DNA of 40,023 bases from Muribaculum sp. (lineage in GTDB: Bacteria; Bacillota; Clostridia; Lachnospirales; Lachnospiraceae): NCBI GenBank assembly GCA_023663735.1, contig JAMPGV010000023.1:1-40023 (forward strand), read 5' to 3'. The notes under the pieces were generated by a model. It was not told where the DNA came from. It saw nothing but the letters and a program-made list of their open reading frames with translations, and did not search any database. Both the position numbers and the translations under genes were made by a program. Of the stretch, positions 1 to 8,656 are shown piece by piece. The number at the start of each line of letters is the position of its first letter. Within the stretch, counting starts at the first letter, position 1.

Positions 1-112
1 GCCCATACTCGTGCGGCTTGAACGGTCCGCGAAGCATATCCGCCACGTTCCAGATGACGGTAGCTTTTTCCGCTATATTGATTCCCACATCGCTGATTTT
101 ATCGTTTCCCAT
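1..112 (-). CDS. hsdM: Type I restriction-modification DNA methyltransferase subunit M, N-terminus only (runs off left edge)
   Basis: Reading the minus strand from the ATG at 112-110 gives 37 codons with no stop before the window edge. The peptide contains VIWNVADMLRGPFKPHEYG, which matches the start of one class of HsdM proteins (IW-VAD-LRG---YG, normally followed by VILPMTVIKR). HsdM is the SAM-dependent adenine methyltransferase of type I restriction systems and works with HsdS and HsdR, which would lie outside the window. A G-rich ribosome site (GCGGGGGA) sits about 10 bases upstream, and a good minus-strand promoter lies at 163-191. The catalytic NPPY motif is not in view, so activity cannot be judged. 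The family call rests on N-terminal similarity recalled from known HsdM proteins. The plus-strand frame open across this segment is its shadow. Confidence 0.75.
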   Translation of the reverse strand, partial: MGNDKISDVGINIAEKATVIWNVADMLRGPFKPHEYG

Positions 113-162
113 CTTTGTCAATCCCCCGCTTCTCGCATATTAGCTCTTAGCCTCTTCTATAG

Positions 163-191
163 ATTATACCATCCTATTGTTAAATTCTCAA
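163..191 (-). promoter_or_regulatory. Sigma-A-type promoter for hsdM
   Basis: On the minus strand TTGAGA (191-186) and a perfect TATAAT (168-163) are separated by 17 bases, with TGG before the -10 box. The predicted start lies about 45 bases upstream of the hsdM ATG. Confidence 0.75.
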
Positions 192-267
192 ATGAAACCC
201 AAACTGACACAAGCGTATATCTTGCTACATCCCACTTTTGGGACACATCTATTCACACAACTTTTGC

Positions 268-296
268 TTGCCGGTTCGGCACACCTGTGCTACAAT
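268..296 (+). promoter_or_regulatory. Sigma-A-type promoter for the 338-835 gene
   Basis: TTGCCG (268-273) and TACAAT (291-296) are separated by exactly 17 bases, with TGC directly before the -10 box (extended -10). It is divergent from the hsdM promoter, so the two genes share a 225-bp control region. Confidence 0.7.
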
Positions 297-337
297 ACAT
301 TTTCAGCAGTCCCCGAATGATGAGAGGAGGAACGACG

Positions 338-835
338 ATGTTTCGGATAGACGCCGATTCGCTGCATTGGATAGACAAACGGGAAGATAATTGCGACGAT
401 TTATGTTTACACGGACATGCGGCCGCCTATATCGGAGACCGAAAATTAGAGTATCATGCGACGGTCAGCGCGACCGCCCTATTTTTGCTGAAGACACTGA
501 CAGAAGATCATATCATCTATGAGGACAATCAGATGCTGCCCTGCTGCGGCTTTTTTCTGATTGCAGACGAACGGCTGGAGAACTGTGACATATCCGGCTG
601 TCCCAACGGCATCGACTGGTCTGTTCTGCATGACGGAGAACAGATCCGCCTGATTTTGGCGGACGGATTCGAGATCACCGTGCCTTTAAACGCATACCGG
701 GAAGAAGTCTTCCGCTTTGCGGACAAAATTGAGGCCTTCTATCTGGCAAGTCCTCCGAGAAAGCTCCCGGAGGACGAATTTGAGCGGAACGGATATACTG
801 CGTTTTGGAACGAGTGGCGGCGCAGAAGAGGCTAA
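338..835 (+). CDS. Uncharacterised 165-aa protein
   Basis: I do not recognise a family. The ATG at 338 was chosen because GAGAGGAGG lies 8 bases upstream and a strong promoter lies at 268-296. The open frame continues upstream only because it is antisense to hsdM. The protein is soluble-looking, with no signal peptide or membrane segment. It has several cysteines and histidines near the start (NCDDLCLHGHA) and a CCGF in the middle, and it ends in a basic tail (EWRRRRG). It lies between a type I methyltransferase and a nuclease-like helicase, facing the helicase tail to tail with only 11 bases between their stop codons. A role linked to the restriction system is possible by position only. It could equally be an unrelated housekeeping protein. 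Confidence 0.75.
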   Translation: MFRIDADSLHWIDKREDNCDDLCLHGHAAAYIGDRKLEYHATVSATALFLLKTLTEDHIIYEDNQMLPCCGFFLIADERLENCDISGCPNGIDWSVLHDGEQIRLILADGFEITVPLNAYREEVFRFADKIEAFYLASPPRKLPEDEFERNGYTAFWNEWRRRRG

Positions 836-846
836 TAAATACAACC

Positions 847-3330
847 TTATGTTTGATAATTTTTGCGTTTGTACGTGCATCCCGATGTCCGGTAGTTGGA
901 ACAGCCCCAAAATTCACCATAAGGTCCCTTAATTTTTTTCAGTTGACCGCCGCATATGGGACACGCGAATTTTTCCATCTTCAATGGGGCTTCGTACCAT
1001 TGCTTTAACGTCAACGCAAACTCCGATTCTTGATTCCTAATCGTAACAAAGAAAACCTTCTTTTTTGCCCTTGTTAAAGCTACATAATAGAGCCTTCTTT
1101 CCTCCGCAAAAGGATATTGATCGCAATTCTCGAGCAACAAATTTAATAGTGGAGCGTCCTGCTTTCTGCTCGGAAATCCCATCTTAAATCTTTTATTATT
1201 AATAATAAAAACGTAATCCGCCTGCAATCCCTTTGATTTATGTGCAGTCATAAAATTCATTTGCAAATCAGGACGCTTATCATATCTCACATCTATCACT
1301 TGTGTATTGTTATTAAAGCTGCAGATAAGCGATTTGTTATCCTTCAATAAGTCCACATCAAAAGAGTATCTTCCTATGAAGAAAACTGTGCTATTTTCAG
1401 GTAAATCATCTAATTTCTGAATCGTAAAATCAATCGCCTTCTTTTCCGTATACCCGTTTATTTCACCCAAAACATATTTTTCAGCAGATGTCCTGCCCTT
1501 CAAATTCTTTTTAATTTGAGCAGGATTCTGCATTATAAATCTACCGCTGATTTCAATCAATTCTCTGGAAAAACGATATGTTGTCTCTATCCTGCCAATC
1601 TGTGTTGGACCCCAATAATGTTCAAAGTTAAGTATAAAACCAATATCGCTTCCGGAAAAACGATAAATACTCTGCCAATCGTCTCCTACACAAAACAAGT
1701 CAAAGTCCTTGGATTGCCTTATACTGTACAACAATGAAAAACGTGCTTTGGAAATATCCTGATATTCATCGACAATCACATACTTATAAGGACTAACATA
1801 TTTTCCTGTTTGCACATACTTTTTTGCCAGATGAATCATATCGTTAAAATCAATTTCATTATGCTCTCTCAACCAAACGCAATATGAATCAAAAATGGGT
1901 TCCAGTAAAGATAAAAGCACATTATTACTTTGTACATAGCGGTTTTTAATATTCAATTGCCTAACGGTCTGAATATTATAACCATTACTTTTTATCAGAT
2001 TGATAGTTGTTTCAAATAGATCAATCATATTTTTTAACGCCAAATTATCTTTACTTGAAATTTCTTTCCATAGTTCTTCTTCAGATTTTGGCAAAAATTT
2101 TACGTCCTGTTCTAAAAGCTTTTTCTGCAAATTATCTAATAACACACCATCAAATTTTTCATAAGCGTAGCATTCAATCAACACTGTATGATTTGCTTTA
2201 TGAGTCTCTCGTTTCCATTGCATGGAAGCTTGATAATTTTGAGATGCGGCCATACCATGAGCGTCCTTAAAGTAAGAAGGCACATCGCCCTGTTTATTAA
2301 TGCCAAAATACTCAATGTAAATGTGATAATCCGGCAAATAAAAATCGGGTTTATACTGAGCATATTCGTCGGTGCGGGTATCTGTCTCATACGGTTGCTC
2401 ATAAACATAATTCACTCCATTCCGAAACAAAAAATTAGCAATGTCCATCTCGCCGTAACTTTTGACTGTTTCGTTATTTAAAGTAGTTGGAGGATTGAAG
2501 CTTAAATATTCTCTGTATTCTTCTTCCGTATTAAATTCAAACTCTGATTTAGCAAGGACATGATTATACAGCAGATAGGAGTTAAGCATTTTTAAATATG
2601 CCACCGATTTCATATTTTTCTGCAATTCTTCCTTGATAAATTGAGACATATTTAACTGCGTAATTTGAGGCTTGACTCCCTCAACATCGGTTATAATGTT
2701 CATACCGAGCTTGTGAAAGGTAGAAGCCTCTATTTTACAACCTGTTTCTCTGGAAATCCGCTGACTCATTTCAGCAGCTGATACATTGGTAAAAGATAAG
2801 ACCAATATATCTTCGGGTTTATACATTCCACTTTTCAGTAAAAACTTGATCTTCCCAATAATTGTTGTAGTCTTGCCTGTTCCGGCACCAGCTATAACCA
2901 GTTGATTGTGCATTTCCATTACAATACACATCATTTGCTGCATATCAAGCTTCTGCCCCTCTACATCTCCGATAAGAGTAGCTGCACCTTGTATTTTTGC
3001 GAGTGCTGTCTGCTCATTATGAACACTTATTCTTTGTTTTAGGGATTGCGCAACACAATATAATTCTTTCTGCCAGACTTGCAAGCGCTTATAATTTGAC
3101 GCTCTTTTTACTTTTATTATGTTCGAGTCTTTGACATCTTCTAACAAAGAATCATTTTTTCTATACCATTCCCACCCGCGATTCGGTTGGATAAAGGAAT
3201 TTCCGTTTTCCAATAAACAGTTTGCTTCTTGCAAAGCTGCCTCAATCCGCAACAGATACTCGGAACATTTATTCTCCTGTAATCGTTTCTTTTCCATATA
3301 GGGCGCAAAAAGTTTTGCAATCCAATTCAT
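847..3330 (-). CDS. UvrD/Rep-family helicase (helicase IV-like) with inserted nuclease-like domain and C4 zinc ribbon
   Basis: Superfamily 1A DNA helicase of 827 aa. Visible motifs: Q-motif region LDMQQ near residue 128, Walker A AGAGTGKTT near 147-155, TNVSAAEM (motif Ia), motif II VDEYQD, motif III GDDWQSIYRF, a late TAHKSKGLQADYV and VALTRAKKKV (motifs V/VI). Residues about 290-390 form an insert with GEMDIANFLFRNGV, then YKPDFYLPDYHIYIEYFG and WKRETHK, the layout of a PD-(D/E)xK nuclease (D329, E340, K373 as candidate residues). The C-terminus has CPICGG and GCSNYRTSGC, a topoisomerase-type zinc ribbon. This resembles helicase IV (HelD of E. coli). The ATG at 3330 follows AGAGG by 7 bases; an ATG ten codons earlier lacks a ribosome site. 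A possible promoter TTGCAA-17-TAATAT lies upstream. Repair or phage defence are both possible roles. Confidence 0.88.
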   Translation of the reverse strand: MNWIAKLFAPYMEKKRLQENKCSEYLLRIEAALQEANCLLENGNSFIQPNRGWEWYRKNDSLLEDVKDSNIIKVKRASNYKRLQVWQKELYCVAQSLKQRISVHNEQTALAKIQGAATLIGDVEGQKLDMQQMMCIVMEMHNQLVIAGAGTGKTTTIIGKIKFLLKSGMYKPEDILVLSFTNVSAAEMSQRISRETGCKIEASTFHKLGMNIITDVEGVKPQITQLNMSQFIKEELQKNMKSVAYLKMLNSYLLYNHVLAKSEFEFNTEEEYREYLSFNPPTTLNNETVKSYGEMDIANFLFRNGVNYVYEQPYETDTRTDEYAQYKPDFYLPDYHIYIEYFGINKQGDVPSYFKDAHGMAASQNYQASMQWKRETHKANHTVLIECYAYEKFDGVLLDNLQKKLLEQDVKFLPKSEEELWKEISSKDNLALKNMIDLFETTINLIKSNGYNIQTVRQLNIKNRYVQSNNVLLSLLEPIFDSYCVWLREHNEIDFNDMIHLAKKYVQTGKYVSPYKYVIVDEYQDISKARFSLLYSIRQSKDFDLFCVGDDWQSIYRFSGSDIGFILNFEHYWGPTQIGRIETTYRFSRELIEISGRFIMQNPAQIKKNLKGRTSAEKYVLGEINGYTEKKAIDFTIQKLDDLPENSTVFFIGRYSFDVDLLKDNKSLICSFNNNTQVIDVRYDKRPDLQMNFMTAHKSKGLQADYVFIINNKRFKMGFPSRKQDAPLLNLLLENCDQYPFAEERRLYYVALTRAKKKVFFVTIRNQESEFALTLKQWYEAPLKMEKFACPICGGQLKKIKGPYGEFWGCSNYRTSGCTYKRKNYQT

Positions 3331-3463
3331 ACTTTTACCTCTTTCGTAATCTGCATTCATAAAGCAACAGAATTCTTATCCTTAACCGCAATCATATATT
3401 ATTATATTTGCGAATTTCTTGCAATGCTTTTATAAAAGATTACTTTTCCAGTAACAGTACAAA

Positions 3464-3486
3464 TAGGGGAATATAAAATTCCCCTA
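3464..3486 (-). terminator. Hairpin terminator overlapping the LysM gene stop codon
   Basis: A perfect 9-bp stem, TAGGGGAAT and ATTCCCCTA, encloses a 5-base loop and is followed on the minus strand by TTTG. The TAG stop codon of the LysM gene is the first stem triplet. The T-tract is short, so termination may be partial. Confidence 0.55.
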
Positions 3487-4980
3487 CCCCTCTCCCACCA
3501 TATAGCTCTGGTACCGCAGTCCCAGAGGAATCTCTATCTTCTGACCCGGATAAATCTTGTCAGGATCCGCAATCCCGTTTGTGGGATATGCGGCAATCTC
3601 TTCATAAGAATCTGTATGACCTGTATAACTGCGTGAAATTGCGGCCAGCGTATCTCCGCTCCGCACCACATGGTAATACGGAAACAAGGTAAACGTTCCG
3701 ATCACCCGCTCTTGAATCGCATAAGCGTTGTCCTCCACCTCGCTCCCCTCGAAGGTCTCAAACAAAAGGATCCATTTGCTCTGTTCCGCCGCGGTAATCG
3801 GTATGTAGAGCGCTGCCTGACGCCCTTCAAACTCGCCCTCAAAACGCAAAAACTCATGAAACTTTGTCTGATACCTTGTGCCGCCGCTCCACGAACCGCT
3901 TTCTCCCAGCATCGTGTCCGTCAAACGCTCCGCACCGCCGTCTTCCATATAGCGGACAATAGCTTCAGCGGAGGAAAAATCCACATCCTGCCACTCCTGC
4001 CTAAGCAGGATTCTTCCATAATCGTCCTTCCGCTCAAAGAGGATGCGGTTTCTCTGATCTCTCACCACCACCTGTCCGATCTCCGGCCAGACAATAACAT
4101 CCGCCAGATCTTCCTTGTTCTTTGAGAGTGCAAAAGATCCGGAACTGATTTTCTCCAGATGATATTCCTCCGTCAGCTCCTGCCCCAAGGCGCTCTCCAG
4201 AATCTCCTCAAGCCCGCCGGCCAAGACATATTCGTCGATTTTCTCACTCTCTCCCAAAAGCTCTTCCGGAACGCCGCATTCAAAAGTGATCATCTTTTCC
4301 TTCGGCCTCTTTTTCTCCTCCGACTGATGATAGAAAATAAGGGGTGCGGCGGCATTCGTGCCGATGTTAAAATCCTGCGGAATCTCTATGTAGAACAGAT
4401 CGTTCATAAAAGCCGTGGACGAATACGTCTTAGTCTTAAAATCCTTTGCGGCCTTCGCCCCAAAATAGTGCTTCACCCGGTCGGTTCCCCAGAAATGCAG
4501 AAGCGTTTTCGGCCACTCGCGGCCGGAGTCCCTGTCGGTATCCTGCTGCGGCACGGTTCCGGCATACACGTATTGTTTCAGATACTTCTGATATTTCTCG
4601 GCTCCGCTTTCCATAAAACGGTTCGGAATCCCCAGATAGCTGTCTGCTGCCCTCCTACCGCCCTGTCCTTCCTCGAGCGGCTCCGGTTCCAGAAACGTGC
4701 CGCCCCACACCTTTCTCCAATGCCAAGGACGCCCGGAAGACGCTGTCTGCACCTGTGCCGATTCCTGTACCGGATTCTGCTCCTGCGTCTGCTCACGCAC
4801 GGATTCCGATACGGATTCCCGTACAGAATCCCGCCCGCCGTCCTCCCCGCCGTCAGACGGGTTCCATGCGATACCCAGCAGCAAACAACCGAACAGCACA
4901 TGACTCATGATGACGTATACCGCCCACCCGGATAAAGGCAGCAGCTTTCCCAACTGCTTCAAAATCACATCCCTGAACAA
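3484..4980 (-). CDS. Membrane-anchored LysM-domain protein
   Basis: 498-aa protein of unknown precise role. One N-terminal membrane helix (about residues 17-38, WAVYVIMSHVLFGCLLLGIA) is followed by an acidic Glu/Gln/Ser-rich low-complexity stretch, a central domain I do not recognise, and a C-terminal LysM domain (HVVRSGDTLAAISRSYTG, then IYPGQKIEIP). LysM modules bind N-acetylglucosamine polymers such as peptidoglycan, so the bulk is expected outside the membrane, tied to the wall. The start is TTG (4980-4978): GGAGGG lies 6 bases upstream and no ATG fits. About 285 bases separate it from the upstream lipoprotein gene, so it may be its own transcript. A cell-envelope or spore-envelope role is inference. 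Confidence 0.85.
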   Translation of the reverse strand: MFRDVILKQLGKLLPLSGWAVYVIMSHVLFGCLLLGIAWNPSDGGEDGGRDSVRESVSESVREQTQEQNPVQESAQVQTASSGRPWHWRKVWGGTFLEPEPLEEGQGGRRAADSYLGIPNRFMESGAEKYQKYLKQYVYAGTVPQQDTDRDSGREWPKTLLHFWGTDRVKHYFGAKAAKDFKTKTYSSTAFMNDLFYIEIPQDFNIGTNAAAPLIFYHQSEEKKRPKEKMITFECGVPEELLGESEKIDEYVLAGGLEEILESALGQELTEEYHLEKISSGSFALSKNKEDLADVIVWPEIGQVVVRDQRNRILFERKDDYGRILLRQEWQDVDFSSAEAIVRYMEDGGAERLTDTMLGESGSWSGGTRYQTKFHEFLRFEGEFEGRQAALYIPITAAEQSKWILLFETFEGSEVEDNAYAIQERVIGTFTLFPYYHVVRSGDTLAAISRSYTGHTDSYEEIAAYPTNGIADPDKIYPGQKIEIPLGLRYQSYMVGEG

Positions 4981-5060
4981 AACGATCCCTCCTCCGTATC
5001 TTCACCGACCGCTTTGTCCTGCCGCCCGCCGGTGTCTGCCAATGTTTTCTTTGACGTACT

Positions 5061-5087
5061 TTTCCGCAAAACAGGCGATTGCGGAAA
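5061..5087. other. Inverted repeat in the 4981-5266 intergenic region
   Basis: A 9-bp perfect stem (TTTCCGCAA / TTGCGGAAA, 9-base loop) sits about 80 bases upstream of the LysM gene start. There is no T-run, so it is more likely an operator or 5' leader hairpin than a terminator. Nothing else recognisable is present in this 286-bp gap. Confidence 0.4.
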
Positions 5088-5266
5088 CATCGTCTATTAC
5101 GAAAATACACGGCAAAACCATCAAAAAGAAAACATTTCTGCATAGTAATTGCATCATTCCGACATAACTTTTGCATCAACTCCGGTGGATCTATGAGAAA
5201 GCATCGTTCTATTCAGATTTCTGATTTTCCCCGTTTTCATTTACAAGCATACTATATACGCGATCA

Positions 5267-6955
5267 CTACAGAATCGAACCCTGTCCCTCCGGCATCTGC
5301 GGCAGTTCTCCATTCTGTCCGCCCTCCGGCATCTGAGGTTTTCTGCCGTCCTGTCCAAACTTCCCTCTTCCGCCTTGTCCGCCTTCCATGCCGTCCTGTC
5401 CAAACTTCTCTCTTCCGCCTTGTCCGCCGAAACCGCCCATTCCATGGCCGCCCGGTCCCATACCCATACCGCCTCCGTAAATCGTCTCCGTCATCTCCAC
5501 CTGCGTACTCTCTTCTCCCATACAAACCGTGTAGGTCTCGCCTACCCGGATGTCTCCACAGCTTAACACTGCCGAATTGTATGACTTTTCCGCCGTACAG
5601 TTAAGCAGCACGTTTCCCGAGGCATCCTTCAGTTCCACTGTGCTGCCCGCCGTCTGCATATCCCGCACATTGACCAAGATGGAACACTGGCTGGAATTCT
5701 GCCCGAAATTCTGTGCCATTCCGGAGGAACCCAGAGCGATCACCGTACCGCCGGTAACGGACGCCTCCCCGTCATAGTCCAGCGCACCGTTTCCGCTGTT
5801 CGACGGCCCATACACCACAAGACTGCCGCCCTTTACATACAGAGTGCCGTTGGAGTCAATGCCGTCCCCGTCCGCATTCACCACAATGTTTCCGCCGGAG
5901 ATCAGAATGGAATGACTTTCCCGCAGTTCTCCCGCCGCATTCAGCCCATCGTCCACGGCCCGCACATGAATGTCGCCGCCCGCGATCTCCACGCTGCTGC
6001 CCTCGATTCCCTCATTGCTCTGCGCCACATTGACCATTCCGCCCGCGATCACCAACTCCGTGTCGGAATGGATTCCGTCGTCCCCCGCGGTAATCGCCAG
6101 ACTTCCCCCTGCGATATAGGTATAACCCACCGTCGCATCCTCGTCATTGCCGGAATGGATCCCGTCCTGTCCGGCGTCAATCACCAAACTGCCATTTGCT
6201 ATGCGCACGCTGTCCTTGCCTTCCAGCCCATGCTTTCCCGCCGTGATTTCATAACTGCCGCTTGCGATGACCAGATCGTCCTTGCAGGCAATCCCGTTTC
6301 CCACCTCAGACTTCACACGCAGCAGTCCTTCCCCGTTAAACGTAATATCCTCTCTGGCGTAGACTGCTCCGTCGATATTGTGTTCGTCAATCGCTGCATA
6401 TTCGCCGGTGCTTTCCAGCAGATTTTCGCTGCCTGCCGCGGTTGTCACAAAGACTTTATCCGCACAGTCCACATACAGCGCCGCGCTTCCTGCACAAGAA
6501 ATGCTCGCTCCGTCGAACACCAGCTGCACCTTATCCGCCTTCTGTGCGCTGACTTGCAATCTTCCCTGTAGATTGCCGGTCAACAGATAGCTTCCTCCGC
6601 CCGTGACCGTCACCACATTTCCTTTGACCTCCACGGATTCAGAATCCGCCTGTGCGGTATCTCCCTGCAAAGTAATCCGCACACACTCCGACTCGTCATA
6701 TCCGACTTCCAGATCTCTGCCGCTGAACAGATCTGCCGTGTCAAGCAGCGTCACTTCTCCCGCCGCACCCTGTCCGTTCGTCTGCTGCAGATTTCCGCCG
6801 TCTGCCGCAACGCTCTCCTTTGCGGCCGGATGCTCCGCATTGCCACAGCCCGCCGCCAGCATTGAGAATGCCAGCAAGGCCGCCAAAACGACGCGCCGCA
6901 TCCGACGCCCATCGACAGGAACAGTTTTATCATATTCATTCTTACCCATCGCCAT
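5267..6955 (-). CDS. Carbohydrate-binding domain-containing lipoprotein (Cthe_2159/DUF4353-like beta-helix)
   Basis: 562-aa secreted lipoprotein. After MRRVVLAALLAFSMLAAGC a lipobox (LAAG/C) is visible. The bulk is a repetitive right-handed beta-helix-like region with recurrent motifs (ITAGDDGIHSD, IDAGQDGIHSGND, VNADGDGIDSNG) of the type found in Cthe_2159, a cellulosomal-organism protein that binds acidic plant polysaccharide. The last 90 residues are Gly/Met/Gln-rich with two near-identical GGQGGREKFGQDG-type repeats, probably disordered. The ATG at 6955 follows AAAGGA by 5 bases. It is third in an operon with the VTC-domain protein and the DUF4956 membrane protein, a gene set that co-occurs in many Clostridia, often with a CotH kinase (absent here). 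The ligand is unknown. Confidence 0.85.
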   Translation of the reverse strand: MAMGKNEYDKTVPVDGRRMRRVVLAALLAFSMLAAGCGNAEHPAAKESVAADGGNLQQTNGQGAAGEVTLLDTADLFSGRDLEVGYDESECVRITLQGDTAQADSESVEVKGNVVTVTGGGSYLLTGNLQGRLQVSAQKADKVQLVFDGASISCAGSAALYVDCADKVFVTTAAGSENLLESTGEYAAIDEHNIDGAVYAREDITFNGEGLLRVKSEVGNGIACKDDLVIASGSYEITAGKHGLEGKDSVRIANGSLVIDAGQDGIHSGNDEDATVGYTYIAGGSLAITAGDDGIHSDTELVIAGGMVNVAQSNEGIEGSSVEIAGGDIHVRAVDDGLNAAGELRESHSILISGGNIVVNADGDGIDSNGTLYVKGGSLVVYGPSNSGNGALDYDGEASVTGGTVIALGSSGMAQNFGQNSSQCSILVNVRDMQTAGSTVELKDASGNVLLNCTAEKSYNSAVLSCGDIRVGETYTVCMGEESTQVEMTETIYGGGMGMGPGGHGMGGFGGQGGREKFGQDGMEGGQGGRGKFGQDGRKPQMPEGGQNGELPQMPEGQGSIL

Positions 6956-7033
6956 TCATTCCTTTCATTTAACCAGATCATCCCAACGACGCGGATCTAT
7001 TCCCGCGCCCGATTTTCCTACTCTCCGCCCCGC

Positions 7034-7726
7034 TTACAGCTCGCATACGGACTGCTCCCCTCTCGAAAGTAGGATCTCCAGATTGCCGTTTCTGCAGCGG
7101 AGTTTATCAATCAATTCTTTCTCGTTTGCATCTTTTTTAAGTTCCACCCGGTAAGCCAGTTTAAACAGGCTCCCCATATTACTCGTCTTCACGGACAACA
7201 GCACATGACTGGACGTAAACTGTTCCAGAAGATCCTCAAACACATCTCCGTAATCCAAATTTTCCGGGATGGTAATATGCAGCACCTTGGATCTCTCCTT
7301 CGCCTCCCCATACTGCCCAATCAGATTATAACACAGGCTGACGCTTCCCAAAATGACTGCAAACAGCGCCGCATACGCAAGATATCCCATCCCCGCGATC
7401 AAACCTGCTCCCATGGCCAGAAAAATGGCGCTTATTTCTCTTGCCGTGCCGGGAGCCGAGCGGAAACGTACTAAGCTGAAGGTTCCGGCCACGGCCACTC
7501 CCGCTCCCACATTTCCGTTCACCATCATAATCACCACGCACACTACTGCGGGCAGAAGCGCCAGCGTCGCAAGGAAACTGCGGCTGTGCCTGCTCCGCCA
7601 GCCATGTACCGCCGCCAGAAACAGGCCGATTGCCAGAGACACGCCGATGCAAAGCAGGAAATTTCCCACAGAAATCACACTCTGTGAAGAGGTATCGAAT
7701 ACCCCTCTGAATAAATTGTCAAGCAT
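7034..7726 (-). CDS. DUF4956 family membrane protein
   Basis: 230-aa protein. Membrane helices can be seen near the N-terminus (SVGNFLLCIGVSLAIGLFLAAVHGW), then at FLATLALLPAVVCVVIMMVNG, VGAGVAVAGTFSLV, and IFLAMGAGLIAGMGYLAYAALFAVILGSV. The RFRSAPGTAREISAIF segment between helices is characteristic of DUF4956. A soluble C-terminal domain of about 85 aa follows. The ATG at 7726 has GGGAGGAAG 6 bases upstream; the reading frame continues upstream only because it overlaps the preceding gene. It overlaps the VTC gene end by 8 bases, so the two are translationally coupled. Biochemical function is unknown. Its constant pairing with VTC-domain proteins suggests a membrane partner in polyphosphate or envelope metabolism (inference). 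Confidence 0.9.
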   Translation of the reverse strand: MLDNLFRGVFDTSSQSVISVGNFLLCIGVSLAIGLFLAAVHGWRSRHSRSFLATLALLPAVVCVVIMMVNGNVGAGVAVAGTFSLVRFRSAPGTAREISAIFLAMGAGLIAGMGYLAYAALFAVILGSVSLCYNLIGQYGEAKERSKVLHITIPENLDYGDVFEDLLEQFTSSHVLLSVKTSNMGSLFKLAYRVELKKDANEKELIDKLRCRNGNLEILLSRGEQSVCEL

Positions 7727-8450
7727 ATTTTCTTCCTCCCGCCCTTTTCTCTTCTTCCTCCATCGCCCATATTTGCTCATAGGCTCTTCCGTACTTGGAA
7801 AAACTCGTTTTAAAGATACCGTTTTCCGTAAGCAGCGCGCACAGCCAGAGCGGCATGGCCGAAGCGATCTTGATCTCCATCAGTGCGGTCTGAGGCTCCA
7901 AAATGGGCGTTCCGTAGATTCCGGCGCACAGGGACAGCTCCTGCTGCCGCCAGAGAATCGATTCGTCAAAAGTGATCCGAAGATCTCTGTCCTGCTTCCC
8001 ATAGAAGGCCTCCCGCTCATAAGAGAGATAGACGACAGGCGCAAGCCCCCGGTACATTTCTTTAAAATAATCGATCTCCTCCGCGATCTGCCCCTTCTTA
8101 GGAAGCGGTTTTCCAGCCATTAGATACTCCATGGCTTCCCGCTCGCGAATCCGGATGCGCCGCTTATAGACCACTCCCTTATATTTTTTCTTAAGCTCCA
8201 GAAAAACGCTGCTCTCCCGGTCGGCGCGCCCGTAACTGCGAAGGCGCATCTTCTCTTTATACACGGGCCGCTCCAGCGAACGCCGCGCCAGCGTATAGTC
8301 CGGCGTGTCAAAATAGAGATTGCAGATACTGCTCCGCCCGTATTCGTCCGGCGCCATATACGGCTCCATGGCGGCGAGCAGCCGCGCCTTCTGTTCTTGT
8401 GTGACGAGATATTTCAGTTCGTATCGTTGGAAAATATCCTGATAGCTCAT
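7719..8450 (-). CDS. VTC-domain (polyphosphate polymerase-like) protein
   Basis: 243-aa stand-alone VTC domain. In yeast the Vtc4 domain makes polyphosphate from ATP inside a basic beta-barrel tunnel; bacterial homologues are annotated as polyphosphate polymerase domain proteins. Conserved tunnel elements are visible in order: RYELKYLV near residue 9, NLYFDTPDY, KMRLRSYG, FLELKKKYKGVVYKRR, YEREAF, LRITFD, LMEIKI and SKYGRAYE. The basic and acidic residues alternating along strands fit a triphosphate-tunnel fold. The ATG at 8450 follows AGGAG by 11 bases. It is the first gene of the operon with DUF4956 and the carbohydrate-binding lipoprotein. No CotH gene accompanies it in view. The substrate is unproven for this bacterial subgroup. 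Confidence 0.9.
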   Translation of the reverse strand: MSYQDIFQRYELKYLVTQEQKARLLAAMEPYMAPDEYGRSSICNLYFDTPDYTLARRSLERPVYKEKMRLRSYGRADRESSVFLELKKKYKGVVYKRRIRIREREAMEYLMAGKPLPKKGQIAEEIDYFKEMYRGLAPVVYLSYEREAFYGKQDRDLRITFDESILWRQQELSLCAGIYGTPILEPQTALMEIKIASAMPLWLCALLTENGIFKTSFSKYGRAYEQIWAMEEEEKRAGGRKYA

Positions 8451-8626
8451 GTCTTTTTCCGCTCCTGTTCCGGCTTCTTATTGGATCCGGTATTTCAGCT
8501 TCCGAAAGACATTCTAATAGATCAACCTAAAATAGACTTTAAATTTCCTGTAAAAAATCTGATAGAAAAGCAGAAACCTTGAAGGTATGATACAGACAGC
8601 AGAATCCGCATTGATATAGATATCGC

Positions 8627-8652
8627 ATAGGCTCTCGGAATTGCGAGCCTAT
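8627..8652. other. Hairpin downstream of the 8657-10021 lipoprotein gene
   Basis: Perfect 8-bp inverted repeat ATAGGCTC / GAGCCTAT with a 10-base loop, 4 bases past the lipoprotein stop. It lacks a T-tract on either strand, so it could be a weak or factor-assisted terminator or a 3'-end stabiliser. The rest of the 8451-8656 gap shows no gene; it must carry the start signals of the VTC operon, but I see no convincing promoter boxes. Confidence 0.4.
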
Positions 8653-8656
8653 ACTT

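Noticed and set aside
11-337. Upstream extension of the 338-835 gene to position 11
   Set aside because: The frame is open only because it is antisense to hsdM; the ribosome site and promoter both point to the ATG at 338.
8627-8652. Classic rho-independent terminator after the lipoprotein gene
   Set aside because: The stem is perfect but no T-tract follows on either strand, so it is listed only as a hairpin.
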